A stretch of 64,000 bases of DNA from Bacteroidota bacterium (GTDB taxonomy: Bacteria > Bacteroidota > Bacteroidia > Chitinophagales > LD1), in assembly GCA_016722375.1 (NCBI GenBank), contig JADKJG010000010.1, forward strand, positions 91,904-155,903, read 5' to 3'. Positions within the stretch are counted from its first letter, which is position 1. Each line of letters begins with the position of its first letter. Under the pieces are notes generated by a model that made no database searches, had not been told where the DNA came from, and saw only the letters and a program-made list of their open reading frames with translations. The translations under genes were made by a program, and so were the position numbers. Of the stretch, positions 1 through 9,300 are shown piece after piece.

Positions 1-987
1 AATAATGTCGTTAGCATAACGGAATTCATAAGTAACGCAGGTCTTTGTCCCCCAATGATCGTTGTTGGGATTTTGCATCCTGCCCGAATGACGGATCTAA
101 CATTTGGTACAGATAAAGAAACTCCCGGTATCGTTGGAAATGGCGAAAAATTCATGCTCTATGTAGAAAAGGAATTGATGCCGTACATCGAATCGAATTA
201 CCCAGCAGCTCCTTATAAAATCTTCATTGGTCACTCTGTTGGCGGACTAACTGTTGTAAATACGCTGATACATCATCCAAATTTATTCAATTCGTATGTT
301 TCTCTTGATGGTGCTTTGTGGTGGAACGATCATCAAATTGTTAAGGATGCAAAAACAACGTTAACAAAAACAAATTATAAAGGGAAAACCTTGTTTATCG
401 CATTGGCAAACCGAATGGAGAAAGGAATGGATACATTGAAAGTTCAAACGGATACTACTGAGGGTACTGAACTTATCCGCAGCAATCTGGAATTCATTAA
501 AGATATTTTCAAGAACAAAACAAATCAATTACGTTTCCAACATAAATATTATGAAAATGACGATCACGGTTCTGTTCGGTTGATCGGTGAGTATGATGCT
601 CTCCGGTTTATTTTTGAATATTACAAATTGAAAATTTATAATAGTGACCTGGACGACCCCCATTTTAAATTGGATTCTTTATTAACAACACACTATAATA
701 ATGTTTCTGAGCAAATTGGCTATCCCGTTAAGCCAGATGAAAGCCTGGTTAATGGTCTTGGATATTATATGCTGAGGCAAAAACAATTTATTAAGGCAGA
801 GGCACTGTTTAAACTAAATATTGCAAACTACCCGGAAACCGCTAATTGTTATGATGGATTGGGTGATTTGTACCTGGCAAAAGGTGACAAATTAAAAGCC
901 ATAGAGAGTTTCAAAAAAACCTTAACGTTTAAATTAATTCCTGAAACAAAAGAAAAGCTTGAAAAATTATTAAAGGAAAAAAAGTAA
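1..987 (+). CDS. Putative esterase (alpha/beta hydrolase) with C-terminal TPR, 5' partial
   Basis: The reading frame is open to the first base of the window, so the true start lies upstream; the first internal ATG is at 55. The visible protein has the nucleophile elbow GHSVGG (Ser about residue 61 counted from that ATG), and a DDHGS motif that could supply the catalytic His. This is the layout of the IroE/esterase-D-like family of serine hydrolases that cleave ester bonds. The last ~80 residues (GLGYYMLRQKQFIKAEALF and following) look like one or two tetratricopeptide repeats, which would add a protein-binding tail. The substrate cannot be told from sequence. It ends in TAA and is followed by an attC-like inverted repeat, so it may be a cassette gene. 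The hydrolase fold is fairly secure; the specific function is unknown. Confidence 0.75.
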   Translation, partial: NNVVSITEFISNAGLCPPMIVVGILHPARMTDLTFGTDKETPGIVGNGEKFMLYVEKELMPYIESNYPAAPYKIFIGHSVGGLTVVNTLIHHPNLFNSYVSLDGALWWNDHQIVKDAKTTLTKTNYKGKTLFIALANRMEKGMDTLKVQTDTTEGTELIRSNLEFIKDIFKNKTNQLRFQHKYYENDDHGSVRLIGEYDALRFIFEYYKLKIYNSDLDDPHFKLDSLLTTHYNNVSEQIGYPVKPDESLVNGLGYYMLRQKQFIKAEALFKLNIANYPETANCYDGLGDLYLAKGDKLKAIESFKKTLTFKLIPETKEKLEKLLKEKK

Positions 988-1057
988 AGTTCAATATTGC
1001 AACCATCATTCGTGCGACACAGACAAACTTAACAGATAAGCGAGCAGAAAGGTATGC

Positions 1058-1188
1058 GTACAACATCGGTTTGGCAATACGACGGGTATAGTGCTAAATC
1101 CAAGATTTTTGCTTCCTTTGAAGTTCAGTGATAATAGAAAGTTTCTCCTTTTTTATCCGCCACATCGCCAAGCCGAAAAACGTTATAC
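1058..1188. repeat. attC-like imperfect inverted repeat downstream of the esterase
   Basis: GTACAAC (1058-1064) and CGGTTTGGC (1067-1075) pair with GCCAAGCCG (1167-1175) and GTTATAC (1182-1188), with one mismatch or wobble in each block and unequal spacers (2 versus 6 nt). A two-box arm with an unpaired spacer, just 3' of a single gene, is the geometry of an integron attC site. The right box does not fully fit the GTTRRRY consensus and no integrase is visible here. Confidence 0.35.
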
Positions 1189-1256
1189 CGATTGTCCAAG
1201 CTACTTATTCTAAAATCTTTACTATTTGATTCGATTCATTTGACAATGATTGAACA

Positions 1257-2072
1257 TTAAGCAGTCAAAAACATTTGTAGGTGTTTATTGAAATCATCCG
1301 GCTGTTCAAGATTGGATACGTGTCCTGCATTATCAATAACCTTTAGGATTGAACCTTTGATTTCCTTATTCATAAATTCGGATTGTACAAGAGGTGTTAT
1401 TACATCTTCTCTGCCACAGATAATCAAAGTAGGAATAGCAATTGTGTGTAAACAGGAACAGGTTTCAGACCGTTCAGCAAGCGCAATGAGTCCTTCAGCC
1501 ATGATTTTTTGCGTATTAGAAAACACAACCCTTCGTAGCTTTTCAACCACTTCTTTCTTGTTGTTTAGCGAATCCTTGTAAAAGACTCCTTTTATAAATC
1601 CTTCGTTGAATGCTGTTACTCCTTCATCCCGAATTTGGCTGATTGATTTGTAACGCTTTTCTTTCGCTTCAGGCGTATCGGCAATACATTGTGTATCGCA
1701 TAAAATTAAAGATTGGAAGCGCTGAGGGAATCTTTTCATTGCATTTAGCGCTATGTACCCTCCCATAGAAAGCCCGCAAACTATTGCTTTGTCAATTTGT
1801 AATTTATCAATAAACATTATTAAGTCTTCAACAAACAAGTCAATGCTTAATGATGCTTTCTCATCCCTTGATTTTCCAAATCCGCGAATATCATAAGCGA
1901 TAACCCGGCTTGATGACTTTAAAAATTCGAGTTGGCTGTGCCACATTGTTTTGTCGAATGGGAAACCATGAAGAAAGACGACTGGAATACTCCCTTCCCC
2001 AATATCGTCATAAGAAATATTGATGTCATTTACTTCGATAGTTAGATTGTATCCTGTAGCTGTTGTTTTCAT
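1257..2072 (-). CDS. Alpha/beta-fold hydrolase
   Basis: A 271-residue single-domain alpha/beta hydrolase without a signal peptide, so probably cytoplasmic. An HGF oxyanion motif is at about residues 35-37, the nucleophile elbow GLSMGG has Ser102, the acid is likely Asp223 in GREDVITP, and the base is His251 in NAGHVSNLEQP. Overall resemblance is to the 3-oxoadipate enol-lactonase/PcaD-type and related carboxylesterases, but no catabolic neighbours support that reaction, so only the fold is called. The gene stands alone, facing the preceding esterase; both flanks are non-coding and repeat-rich. This isolation and the attC-like repeat between the two genes would fit a gene-cassette origin, which is an inference. 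Confidence 0.85.
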   Translation of the reverse strand: MKTTATGYNLTIEVNDINISYDDIGEGSIPVVFLHGFPFDKTMWHSQLEFLKSSSRVIAYDIRGFGKSRDEKASLSIDLFVEDLIMFIDKLQIDKAIVCGLSMGGYIALNAMKRFPQRFQSLILCDTQCIADTPEAKEKRYKSISQIRDEGVTAFNEGFIKGVFYKDSLNNKKEVVEKLRRVVFSNTQKIMAEGLIALAERSETCSCLHTIAIPTLIICGREDVITPLVQSEFMNKEIKGSILKVIDNAGHVSNLEQPDDFNKHLQMFLTA

Positions 2073-2170
2073 TTTTATTCTCTATTGTTTTTTCCGTACA
2101 ATGATGATTCTCTTTATACTGAATACCCTTACATAAATAGTAAAACGATTTATATAATTCACACTTTCTT

Positions 2171-2438
2171 CCCTACAAAGCAATGCCATTAAGTTAAGGA
2201 TTTCGACTGCGATGCGGTTTTCAAGGTTCATTCTAATAAGTGTTTGAATCTGAATTCCCCGTAGCTATTATCATGGCTAAAGCCATTTAGCATGAGCCGG
2301 ATGCTCACCACGCTGAAGCGTGGTGTTATAACTCCGCCATTTATGGCGGAGTATTTGGTGTAAAACTGGTTTGGCTTTAGCCACAAATAATCATGTTTGG
2401 AACACAATTACGGCTTAACTTAATGGCATCGCCCTACA
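2171..2438. repeat. Nested inverted-repeat (MITE/REP-like) element
   Basis: A non-coding element bounded by inverted ends: the 15-bp core TGCCATTAAGTTAAG (2184-2198) is matched by its reverse complement at 2414-2428, and both ends continue into CCCTACA. Inside is a second inverted pair, TGGCTAAAGCCA (2274-2285) and TGGCTTTAGCCA (2372-2383). In the centre are two tight hairpins: CACCACGC/GCGTGGTG (2306-2325, loop TGAA) and ACTCCGCCAT/ATGGCGGAGT (2331-2352). Paired central palindromes resemble REP units mobilised by RAYT transposases, but no transposase is visible here. Confidence 0.75.
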
Positions 2439-2519
2439 GAGTGTCTCTGAAACGTCGGCTTTACTGCTTAAGTCGGGCAAGGAAACTCTGCTTATGTGTT
2501 GCAGACACGTAATAGCCTT

Positions 2520-2873
2520 ATTACAATGGTACTGATGCTAATTGCATCGGTCTCGATGTCATATTACAATGGCAGTGATGCTAATTGCATCGGTATCGGT
2601 GTTATATTACAATGGCATTGATGTTGATTGCATTGACCTCGATGTCATATTACAATGGTACTGATGCTGATTGCATTGACCTCGATGTCATATTACAATG
2701 GCATTGATGCTGATTGCATTGACCTCGATGTCATATTACAATGGTACTGATGCTGATTGCATTGACCTCGATGTTATATTACAATGGTACTGATGCTAAT
2801 TGCATTGACCTCAATGTCATATTACAATGGCATTGATGCTAATTGCATCGGTCTCGGTGTCTTATTACAATGG
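2520..2873. repeat. Tandem array, 43-bp period, 8 full copies plus a partial
   Basis: Units start with ATTACAATGG at 2520, 2563, 2606, 2649, 2692, 2735, 2778, 2821 and 2864, exactly 43 bp apart. Each unit splits into two related halves of 21 and 22 bp, starting ATTACAATGG and ATTGCAT. Some copies carry a GATGC/GCATC inverted pair around TAATT. No protein-coding signal. The rest of the 2073-3101 gap holds the nested element at 2171-2438 and otherwise nothing recognisable. Confidence 0.9.
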
Positions 2874-3045
2874 CTGTATTCAGTTCCTAACTTACCCCCG
2901 AACATTAGACTTTTTCCACAATTCACTAGGCCACTTCATAAAATCAGTTTTATTAAGATCCTCCCTCTGAATCTCCATGCGAGCGGGAGACAAATTCAAT
3001 TACTTTCTGAAGCGGCCTGGCAAAGAGGAGGTCTAATACCATAAA

Positions 3046-3080
3046 AAAAGCGAGGCTACCAAAAAGGCAGCCTCGCTTTC
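3046..3080 (-). terminator. Rho-independent terminator of the T9SS operon
   Basis: On the minus strand, a GC-rich stem (AAAGCGAGGCTGCC with GGTAGCCTCGCTTT, loop of five T) is followed by a T-run. It lies about 20 bp after the stop codon of the OmpA-family gene. Confidence 0.85.
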
Positions 3081-3101
3081 GTATCAATTAAACCTTAGTT
3101 C

Positions 3102-5189
3102 TTACTTCTTCTTCTTTCCTGTAAAGCCCGGTCCGGTCTTTACTTGCTTCACCACTTCACCTACGCTTTCAAATTCGACACCATCTTCTGCTTTGTCCAC
3201 AATGATTTTGAATTCTACACGACGGTTGCGTGCTCTGCCTTCCGGATCATCTTCTCCATTTGGCAGTTCATTTGGAACGGCAGGCATCTTCTCGCCAAAC
3301 CATTTAGCTACAATTCTACCTTCTGCAATCTTCTTCTTTTTAATCAGGAAGGTCTTCACCTCGTTAGAACGACGCTGAGAAAGTTTTTCGTTGTATTCAT
3401 CCGTTCCTTTATTGTCGGTATGCCCCTGAATCTCTACGGAATAGCCGGGATGTTCGTTCATGACGCGCACCACTGAATCAATTTGTCCTTTGTAGAAATC
3501 AATCACGTTTGATTTGTCGAAGGCAAAATACACGTTCGGAATCTTGATATGAATTTTGATAATCGGGTCTAGGAAGAAAGTTTGCTCGATGGTATCGCGC
3601 TCTTCCTCTTCTGCTACTGTCAGGTTATCAATAGATGGCCAGTAGCCTTCTAGGTTCCCGTTGACTTTGTAGGCCGTGTTTCTGTTCAGCGCAAAGTAGA
3701 AAGGAACATTGGTAGTCTTGGTGCTATTCACAAACTCAAAGTTGTTGCCCGTTGATTTATACATCGAAGCATCTACTCCTGAAACCGGTGTATTGGTAGC
3801 ATCTCCTCTCTTAACATAAATAGCCTTCAAAGTAACATCAGGTTTTACGTTCACCGACCAGATGTCGTCGCAACAAGTAGTTCCTCTTGAAGAAGAAGTA
3901 CCCACGCGGTTAGAAACCATGAATCCTTTATTTCCTTTTTCATCCAAAGCAAAGTAAAGATCATCGGCTTGCGAGTTGACAGGCACGCCCATGTTGGTAG
4001 CCACGCCCCATTTGCCGGGAGTTCCTGAAACCTTATAAATGTCCAAACCACCCATAGTAGGACGACCACTGGTAGCAAAATAAAGCACTTTGTTCTTCAT
4101 GTCATAAGACGGAGTGATGTCATCACCTGCGGTGTTTACCTCATCTCCGGCATTGACCACTTCACCAAAAGTTCCGTCGCTGTTCATTTTTGCATAGAAA
4201 ATATCCAATCCTCCTTTGGTTCCTTTTCTATCGGACACAAAATAAAGGATGTTGTTACTCTCAGCATCTACACCAAAAGCTGCCTGTGTAGAAGTTCCTT
4301 CCGGATTGTTCAAGGCCGTCAATTCTTCCGGCTCGTTCCAGTTCAGTGCATCTTTCTTTGTAGTTCTATAAAGTTTGCATCTGCCCCAATTAGAAAGCAG
4401 AGAGCTATCCTGACACATTGTATAGATCAAAGTCTTTTCGTCGCCAGACATAATGGCATTCAATACGTTCTTCTCATCTGCATTGGGAGGAGAAGGCAGT
4501 TTGGTCTTGTTAGAATAAGAAGCACCTGCCTTTTCAGCCATATAGATGGCGCTCTCATAGTTTGCCTTGTTGGCAAAAAGATCTACTGCTGTATCGGTTT
4601 GCTGAGAAGAGAATAGCACCCGGTTGTTTGCAAAAGGTTTAGGCGAATAATCCTGTAGGGGACTGTTTACTGCACCTTCTGTCCTTACCACCTTGATTTT
4701 GGTGGTGTTTTTCATCCATACCAAAGCAGAATCGCAACCTTCAATTTCTGCTTGAGCTAAAGCCTTCAGGTTATCGTCGCGCTTGTCAAGTTTTATCGCC
4801 ATATAGGCATTAAAAGATTTCTTGGCATCTTCATAGCGCCCATTCATCTTCTGCATTTGTCCCAAATAGAAATTGTCGTTGACATAAGCCTCCGGGTCTT
4901 TCTCAATCACCAACTTGTAGTACTTTTCAGCAGCTTCGTAATCGCGCATGAAACGATTGGACTCGCCCAACAGATGCGGAACATCAATCTTGTTCGGCTT
5001 ATCTTTATATACGTCTTCCAGATAGGAAGCGGCATTATAATAGCTTCCGTCCTTCAATAGCTTACGGGATATTTTCAGTTTCTTTCCTGCTTTTACCTTT
5101 GGATATTTTTGAACCGTTTTAGTTTCTTTGTCCTGCGCACCGAGAAAAAGTGTCAGGGGAATCAGAGCAGCTAATAAAAAATACTTCAT
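3102..5189 (-). CDS. OmpA-family protein with TPR, WD40-like and regulatory-like domains (PorE-type)
   Basis: A 695-residue envelope protein. In order: an N-terminal signal sequence (residues 1-19), TPR-like helices (about 30-125), PD40/WD40-like propeller repeats with LYFATSGRPTMGGLDIY-type blades (about 170-440), a short carboxypeptidase-regulatory-like beta domain (about 470-530), and a C-terminal OmpA domain (about 575-690) with GHTDNKGTDEYNEKLSQRR, the peptidoglycan-binding signature. This order matches PorE of the type IX secretion system, which tethers the machinery to peptidoglycan. It is the last gene of a three-gene minus-strand run after a PorP/SprF-like protein and a CHU_C-tailed surface protein, a grouping widespread in Bacteroidota. 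Paralogues are common, so it may be a substrate-specific accessory rather than the core PorE. Confidence 0.9.
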   Translation of the reverse strand: MKYFLLAALIPLTLFLGAQDKETKTVQKYPKVKAGKKLKISRKLLKDGSYYNAASYLEDVYKDKPNKIDVPHLLGESNRFMRDYEAAEKYYKLVIEKDPEAYVNDNFYLGQMQKMNGRYEDAKKSFNAYMAIKLDKRDDNLKALAQAEIEGCDSALVWMKNTTKIKVVRTEGAVNSPLQDYSPKPFANNRVLFSSQQTDTAVDLFANKANYESAIYMAEKAGASYSNKTKLPSPPNADEKNVLNAIMSGDEKTLIYTMCQDSSLLSNWGRCKLYRTTKKDALNWNEPEELTALNNPEGTSTQAAFGVDAESNNILYFVSDRKGTKGGLDIFYAKMNSDGTFGEVVNAGDEVNTAGDDITPSYDMKNKVLYFATSGRPTMGGLDIYKVSGTPGKWGVATNMGVPVNSQADDLYFALDEKGNKGFMVSNRVGTSSSRGTTCCDDIWSVNVKPDVTLKAIYVKRGDATNTPVSGVDASMYKSTGNNFEFVNSTKTTNVPFYFALNRNTAYKVNGNLEGYWPSIDNLTVAEEEERDTIEQTFFLDPIIKIHIKIPNVYFAFDKSNVIDFYKGQIDSVVRVMNEHPGYSVEIQGHTDNKGTDEYNEKLSQRRSNEVKTFLIKKKKIAEGRIVAKWFGEKMPAVPNELPNGEDDPEGRARNRRVEFKIIVDKAEDGVEFESVGEVVKQVKTGPGFTGKKKK

Positions 5190-5243
5190 AGTTTAGTCTT
5201 AAGTTTTCTGGGGTTTTAAAATTCTTTCCCTGGTGATTAAATT

Positions 5244-6293
5244 TTAGTAACGAGGATTGAAGAGATACATGTGCTCCTTCGGAACCTTGACAATTCCGAT
5301 ATAACTCAGGGTAACTTCGAATGCCTGCGCATAAGGACCTCCGATATTTTTAGAATCTGCTCTTTGCTTACCCAAAGCTGCATCATAAGCAAATCCGGCA
5401 CGGAAGCCTCTGATTTCAAATCCTACCTTAGGTATCAAAGTATAGTTGCCTTTGTTCAAACGATTCCACAAGCCTAAGAATATAGTAGCGCGCTTAGCAG
5501 GGTCTCTCACTACGTGGATACCGCCGGTCAAACCGAAATTAGTTTCCTGTGCCTTTGCCTGATTTTGATAAAGTACTCCGGGGATGATGACTGCTTTATC
5601 CTTGATGTCAAATTCAAAGCCTCCGTGAATGGTATGGCGGAAAGGAGTTTTAAATTTGTCTATGCTGTTCAGCACATAGTCCTGAGCATAGCGCGTAGCG
5701 TTATTAAAGGAGTAGCCGGCATATACCCTTCCACTTTTCATGAAACTGTATTTGGCAAACAAGCCCACGTTGAACTGTCCTTTGATTTTGCCTTTGCCAA
5801 GAGATTCGGTTGATTGTCCATAATCCAGTGTATTAGGATCAAAGCCGTCAGCAAATTTCAACTTGCTGAAATCTACCTTGTTCATAATCACACCTCCCTG
5901 AAAGCCCACACCCAACTGGAATTTGCCTTCGGGACCAAAACCCATGTTGTAAGCAACAGAAGCTAGAATATGATTGATGTTAAAAGTCTTACCATTTTGC
6001 TGGTCATTGACAAACACCACACCTACTCCTAATGCACCATGCTTAATCTTCTCTCTCAAAAGGGAGAAATCAACACTGACAGAGGGCGTAGAAAAAGCCG
6101 GATTACTGGTAGTCATACCAGGCCATTGGTTGCGGTATATTCCTGTAATTCTGTAAAGCCCATTGAAGTTTCCGGTCATTGCCGGGTTCAATGTTAGCGG
6201 CGAAGAATAAAACTGGGAAAAGTGAATATCCTGTGACGATAAGGTCAGGCCTGTTGCCAACAAGAATAAGATGGCGTAGAATCTTACTTTCAT
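5244..6293 (-). CDS. PorP/SprF family type IX secretion membrane protein
   Basis: A 349-residue outer-membrane protein with a signal peptide and the N-terminal signature SQDIHFSQFYSSPLTLNPA, a hallmark of the PorP/SprF family. The remainder alternates beta-strands (SVAYNMGFGPEGKFQLGVG, VYAGYSFNN and similar) as expected of a barrel of about 14 strands. PorP/SprF proteins sit in the outer membrane and are needed to secrete or attach particular T9SS cargos, typically those with a CHU_C (type B) C-terminus. The gene immediately upstream encodes such a cargo, and the PorE-like anchor follows 54 bp downstream, so the three probably form one secretion/attachment unit. Confidence 0.92.
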   Translation of the reverse strand: MKVRFYAILFLLATGLTLSSQDIHFSQFYSSPLTLNPAMTGNFNGLYRITGIYRNQWPGMTTSNPAFSTPSVSVDFSLLREKIKHGALGVGVVFVNDQQNGKTFNINHILASVAYNMGFGPEGKFQLGVGFQGGVIMNKVDFSKLKFADGFDPNTLDYGQSTESLGKGKIKGQFNVGLFAKYSFMKSGRVYAGYSFNNATRYAQDYVLNSIDKFKTPFRHTIHGGFEFDIKDKAVIIPGVLYQNQAKAQETNFGLTGGIHVVRDPAKRATIFLGLWNRLNKGNYTLIPKVGFEIRGFRAGFAYDAALGKQRADSKNIGGPYAQAFEVTLSYIGIVKVPKEHMYLFNPRY

Positions 6294-6349
6294 GTGTTAT
6301 GGATTGTTTTATTTAATCGGGTTCAAAGAAAATAATTTTTATCAAATGA

Positions 6350-9300
6350 TTAGCGCAAAAGTGTGAACGAGCCGGAATCATGATGCTGAATGTTTATTCC
6401 AGAGTTGTTCTGGTCGGGTCCCAGCATCTTAATATAATAGATATAGGTGCCTACAGGCTGCTCCGCTCCTTTGAATGTTCCATCCCAATAGCCGTTGCCG
6501 TCATAGATTAATTGTCCCCAACGATTATAGATTTTCATAGACTCAATGGTATATACCTCTTCCAGATGCTTAGGAATAACCGGCCCGTAGGTATCGTTCA
6601 TGCCATCTCCGTTAGGCGTAAAGGCATCAGGCATAGGCGGAACGCCCGGCGGAATGACGGTGAGCAACACCGTATCATAAGCTACGCATCCAAATTCCTC
6701 ATCTAAAACCATCACGGTATAGGTAGTGGTGACAAGGGGTGCCTTTACATAAGGTGACTTTTCGGTGGAGTCTACCAGATAAGTAGAAGGGCTCCATGAA
6801 TAGTTAAAGGTGCCGGTATAACTTGTAGCAGCCACATCCAACGTAGCATCGCGGCCAGAGAATACTGTTCCAGAAGCAGGGTCAGAAACCACAGCATCTA
6901 CTACCAAACAACGGATACCAATTTCAATCGCATCGGTGCCTGTACAGTTGAATTGATCGGTTACGGTCAAGGAGTAGCTCCCTGTCTTGGAAACCGAAAT
7001 GCTTGAAGCGGTGCTATCGTTTGACCACAGATAGGTGCCGTTAGCACCGGAAGCTAAGGTCACTGCCGTATCACAATGACAAAGATTTATGTCATCACCC
7101 AAATTTACTACCGGTGGATTGTTCGCAATAATCGTAATCGTATCTCGTGAAGTACATCCATCCTTGGAAGCCGCCACTGAATAATCACCCGGTGTCGAAA
7201 TCACCAGAGAATCTGCTTGTGTATTTCCCGGAGTCCAAGTATAAGTAGCTCCCGATTCTATATTAACCCGGAGAACGGAACTGCCCTGCCCTACACATAT
7301 TGCATTTGGCATTGCAGTAATCTCAGGACTCGGTGCAGGTAACGCCCTTACGCTTGCTGTATCCATTGCTTTAACTATACAGCCCCGATTATCCGTGGCG
7401 GTGTAAGTATAAACACCAGAAGTACTCACATTAATATTTTGAGTAGTGCCTCCATTATTCCATTTATATATGACAAAGCCGCTGCTACCGATTAGCTCAA
7501 TAGAACTGCCCAAACAAAATGAAGTATCACCAGCCGGTGTGACCATTGCAGGACTCAGTATATATTTAGAAACAGTCACTGTGTCTGAATTATAAAAACA
7601 TTTGCCGTCAAACACCCGCACCCAATAGCCCTTTACATTGGGTACCTGTGGCGCTGTACTAATGGAAGGTACCGTATCACCCGTGGACCATTGATAGGAT
7701 GAATAAGGCGAACCACTAGGGGTTAGTTGCACCGTGTCATAGGGACAAATACTTGTATCGCGCCCCAGAGTTACTGGACCTCGTTCAATAATTTTAATCC
7801 TAATCGTATCATTCACCCTACAACCAATAGGGCTAAACGCTGTTAAGCGGTAAGTAGTAGAAGTAGTTGGCCAAACGAAAGGACTTTGAGCGGTATCTGA
7901 TGAAATATTAGCACTTGGAATCCAGCGGAATGAAGCGCCTGTACCATTAAATATGATTTGAGAAGTATCACCGGGACAGGTAGAATCCGGAGAGACACCG
8001 ATAGTGTAAGGGAAATCACCAATGCTTACTTTAATCGTATCACGCATCACACAGCCATTATTTAAAGTGGCCACAAAGGAATATTCGGTGGGCGTTCCTG
8101 GAAAAGCCTTTGGATTTAGAATCGTTGGATCTGACAAACCGGAGGATGGAGTCCAAAGAATAGAAGAAATCAAACTGTTAGCCGTGCTTTGCGGAGTGAA
8201 CCGAAAAGCAATAGGCGAAGAGGTCGTCCATGAAGATGCATTATATCCTACAGGGCTATTTCCCACTGTACCGGTCGTGTTCTCCACACCCAGTGTATTC
8301 GTCATACCGGAAGATGTCTGAGAGAAGATGTGCATCTCAATCACATTCGTGCCTTCATATATCTGCATCTCGCCGCTCAAAGCCCCTATTCCGGTAACAA
8401 AGCGTACATTATTCCATCGAATCACCACCACGCGGTTTGGTGCCGAGCCGGTAGTAAAATAGTCAATCGTTCCGCCTAGATTGGTGTTCATATCACTCCA
8501 ACATAAAGCAATCACATTATTCGGTGAAGCCGCTGCCGGCAAGGATTGCCCCAAACAACAACCTGCACCCTGACCAGAGGAGAAGGTGATAAAACCGTTG
8601 GTAGAAATATAATACTGCGTAACGGTGCTACAGAAAAAGCTGAACGAAAAAGGCAAAGTCTTCACCGGGCTGACCACATCATCACCCACCGGTCCGGCAG
8701 TAGTGCTACCAGGTGGAGTAATTGGCGAATATGGGATCGGTGTTACTATATAGCCGGGGATGCAGCTAGTCACCGGTGGATGAATAAACCTTGCTCTCAA
8801 TTCTATAGAATCCGTGTTACAAACAACGGTATCCGGTCCCGCCGTCATCGCTAGGCTTGTATCTATAAAGAGTTGAATGGTCGTATCCCCTGAACACAAT
8901 CCGTCGCTCACTTTCACATGATAGGTAACATTATAGTTCACCACTGCGGTAGGATTAGAAGTATCTGGCAGAATTGTTCCATCAGAACCCGTCCAAGTAT
9001 AGCTCAACTGATTGATAGGCGAAACACACATTCCAAACCTAGTGTTTGGCCGATTTCTTCCAACAGTACCCTGCGCGTTGATATTGGTGCAGCCCGAACT
9101 GGTAGTAAGGGTTGCTGTTCCATAACGAACTGAGTTCAACTCCGTGCTTTGACTATAAAACACCGGATCGGCTGAGGTGCTGACACTGGTGTCATAACAA
9201 ATCTCCACTAGCAGGTTTGAAAATCCATCCCAATTATATGGCGTATCAAAAGTGTGAATGTTCCAACCGGCAGTAGTACTATATGTCATCGGATTAAGCA

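Noticed and set aside
2520..2873. CRISPR array
   Set aside because: The whole 43-bp unit is conserved, there are no unique spacers, and no cas genes are present.
2784..3044. 86-residue frame at the end of the 43-bp array
   Set aside because: Begins inside the array and runs into the terminator region; no coding features.
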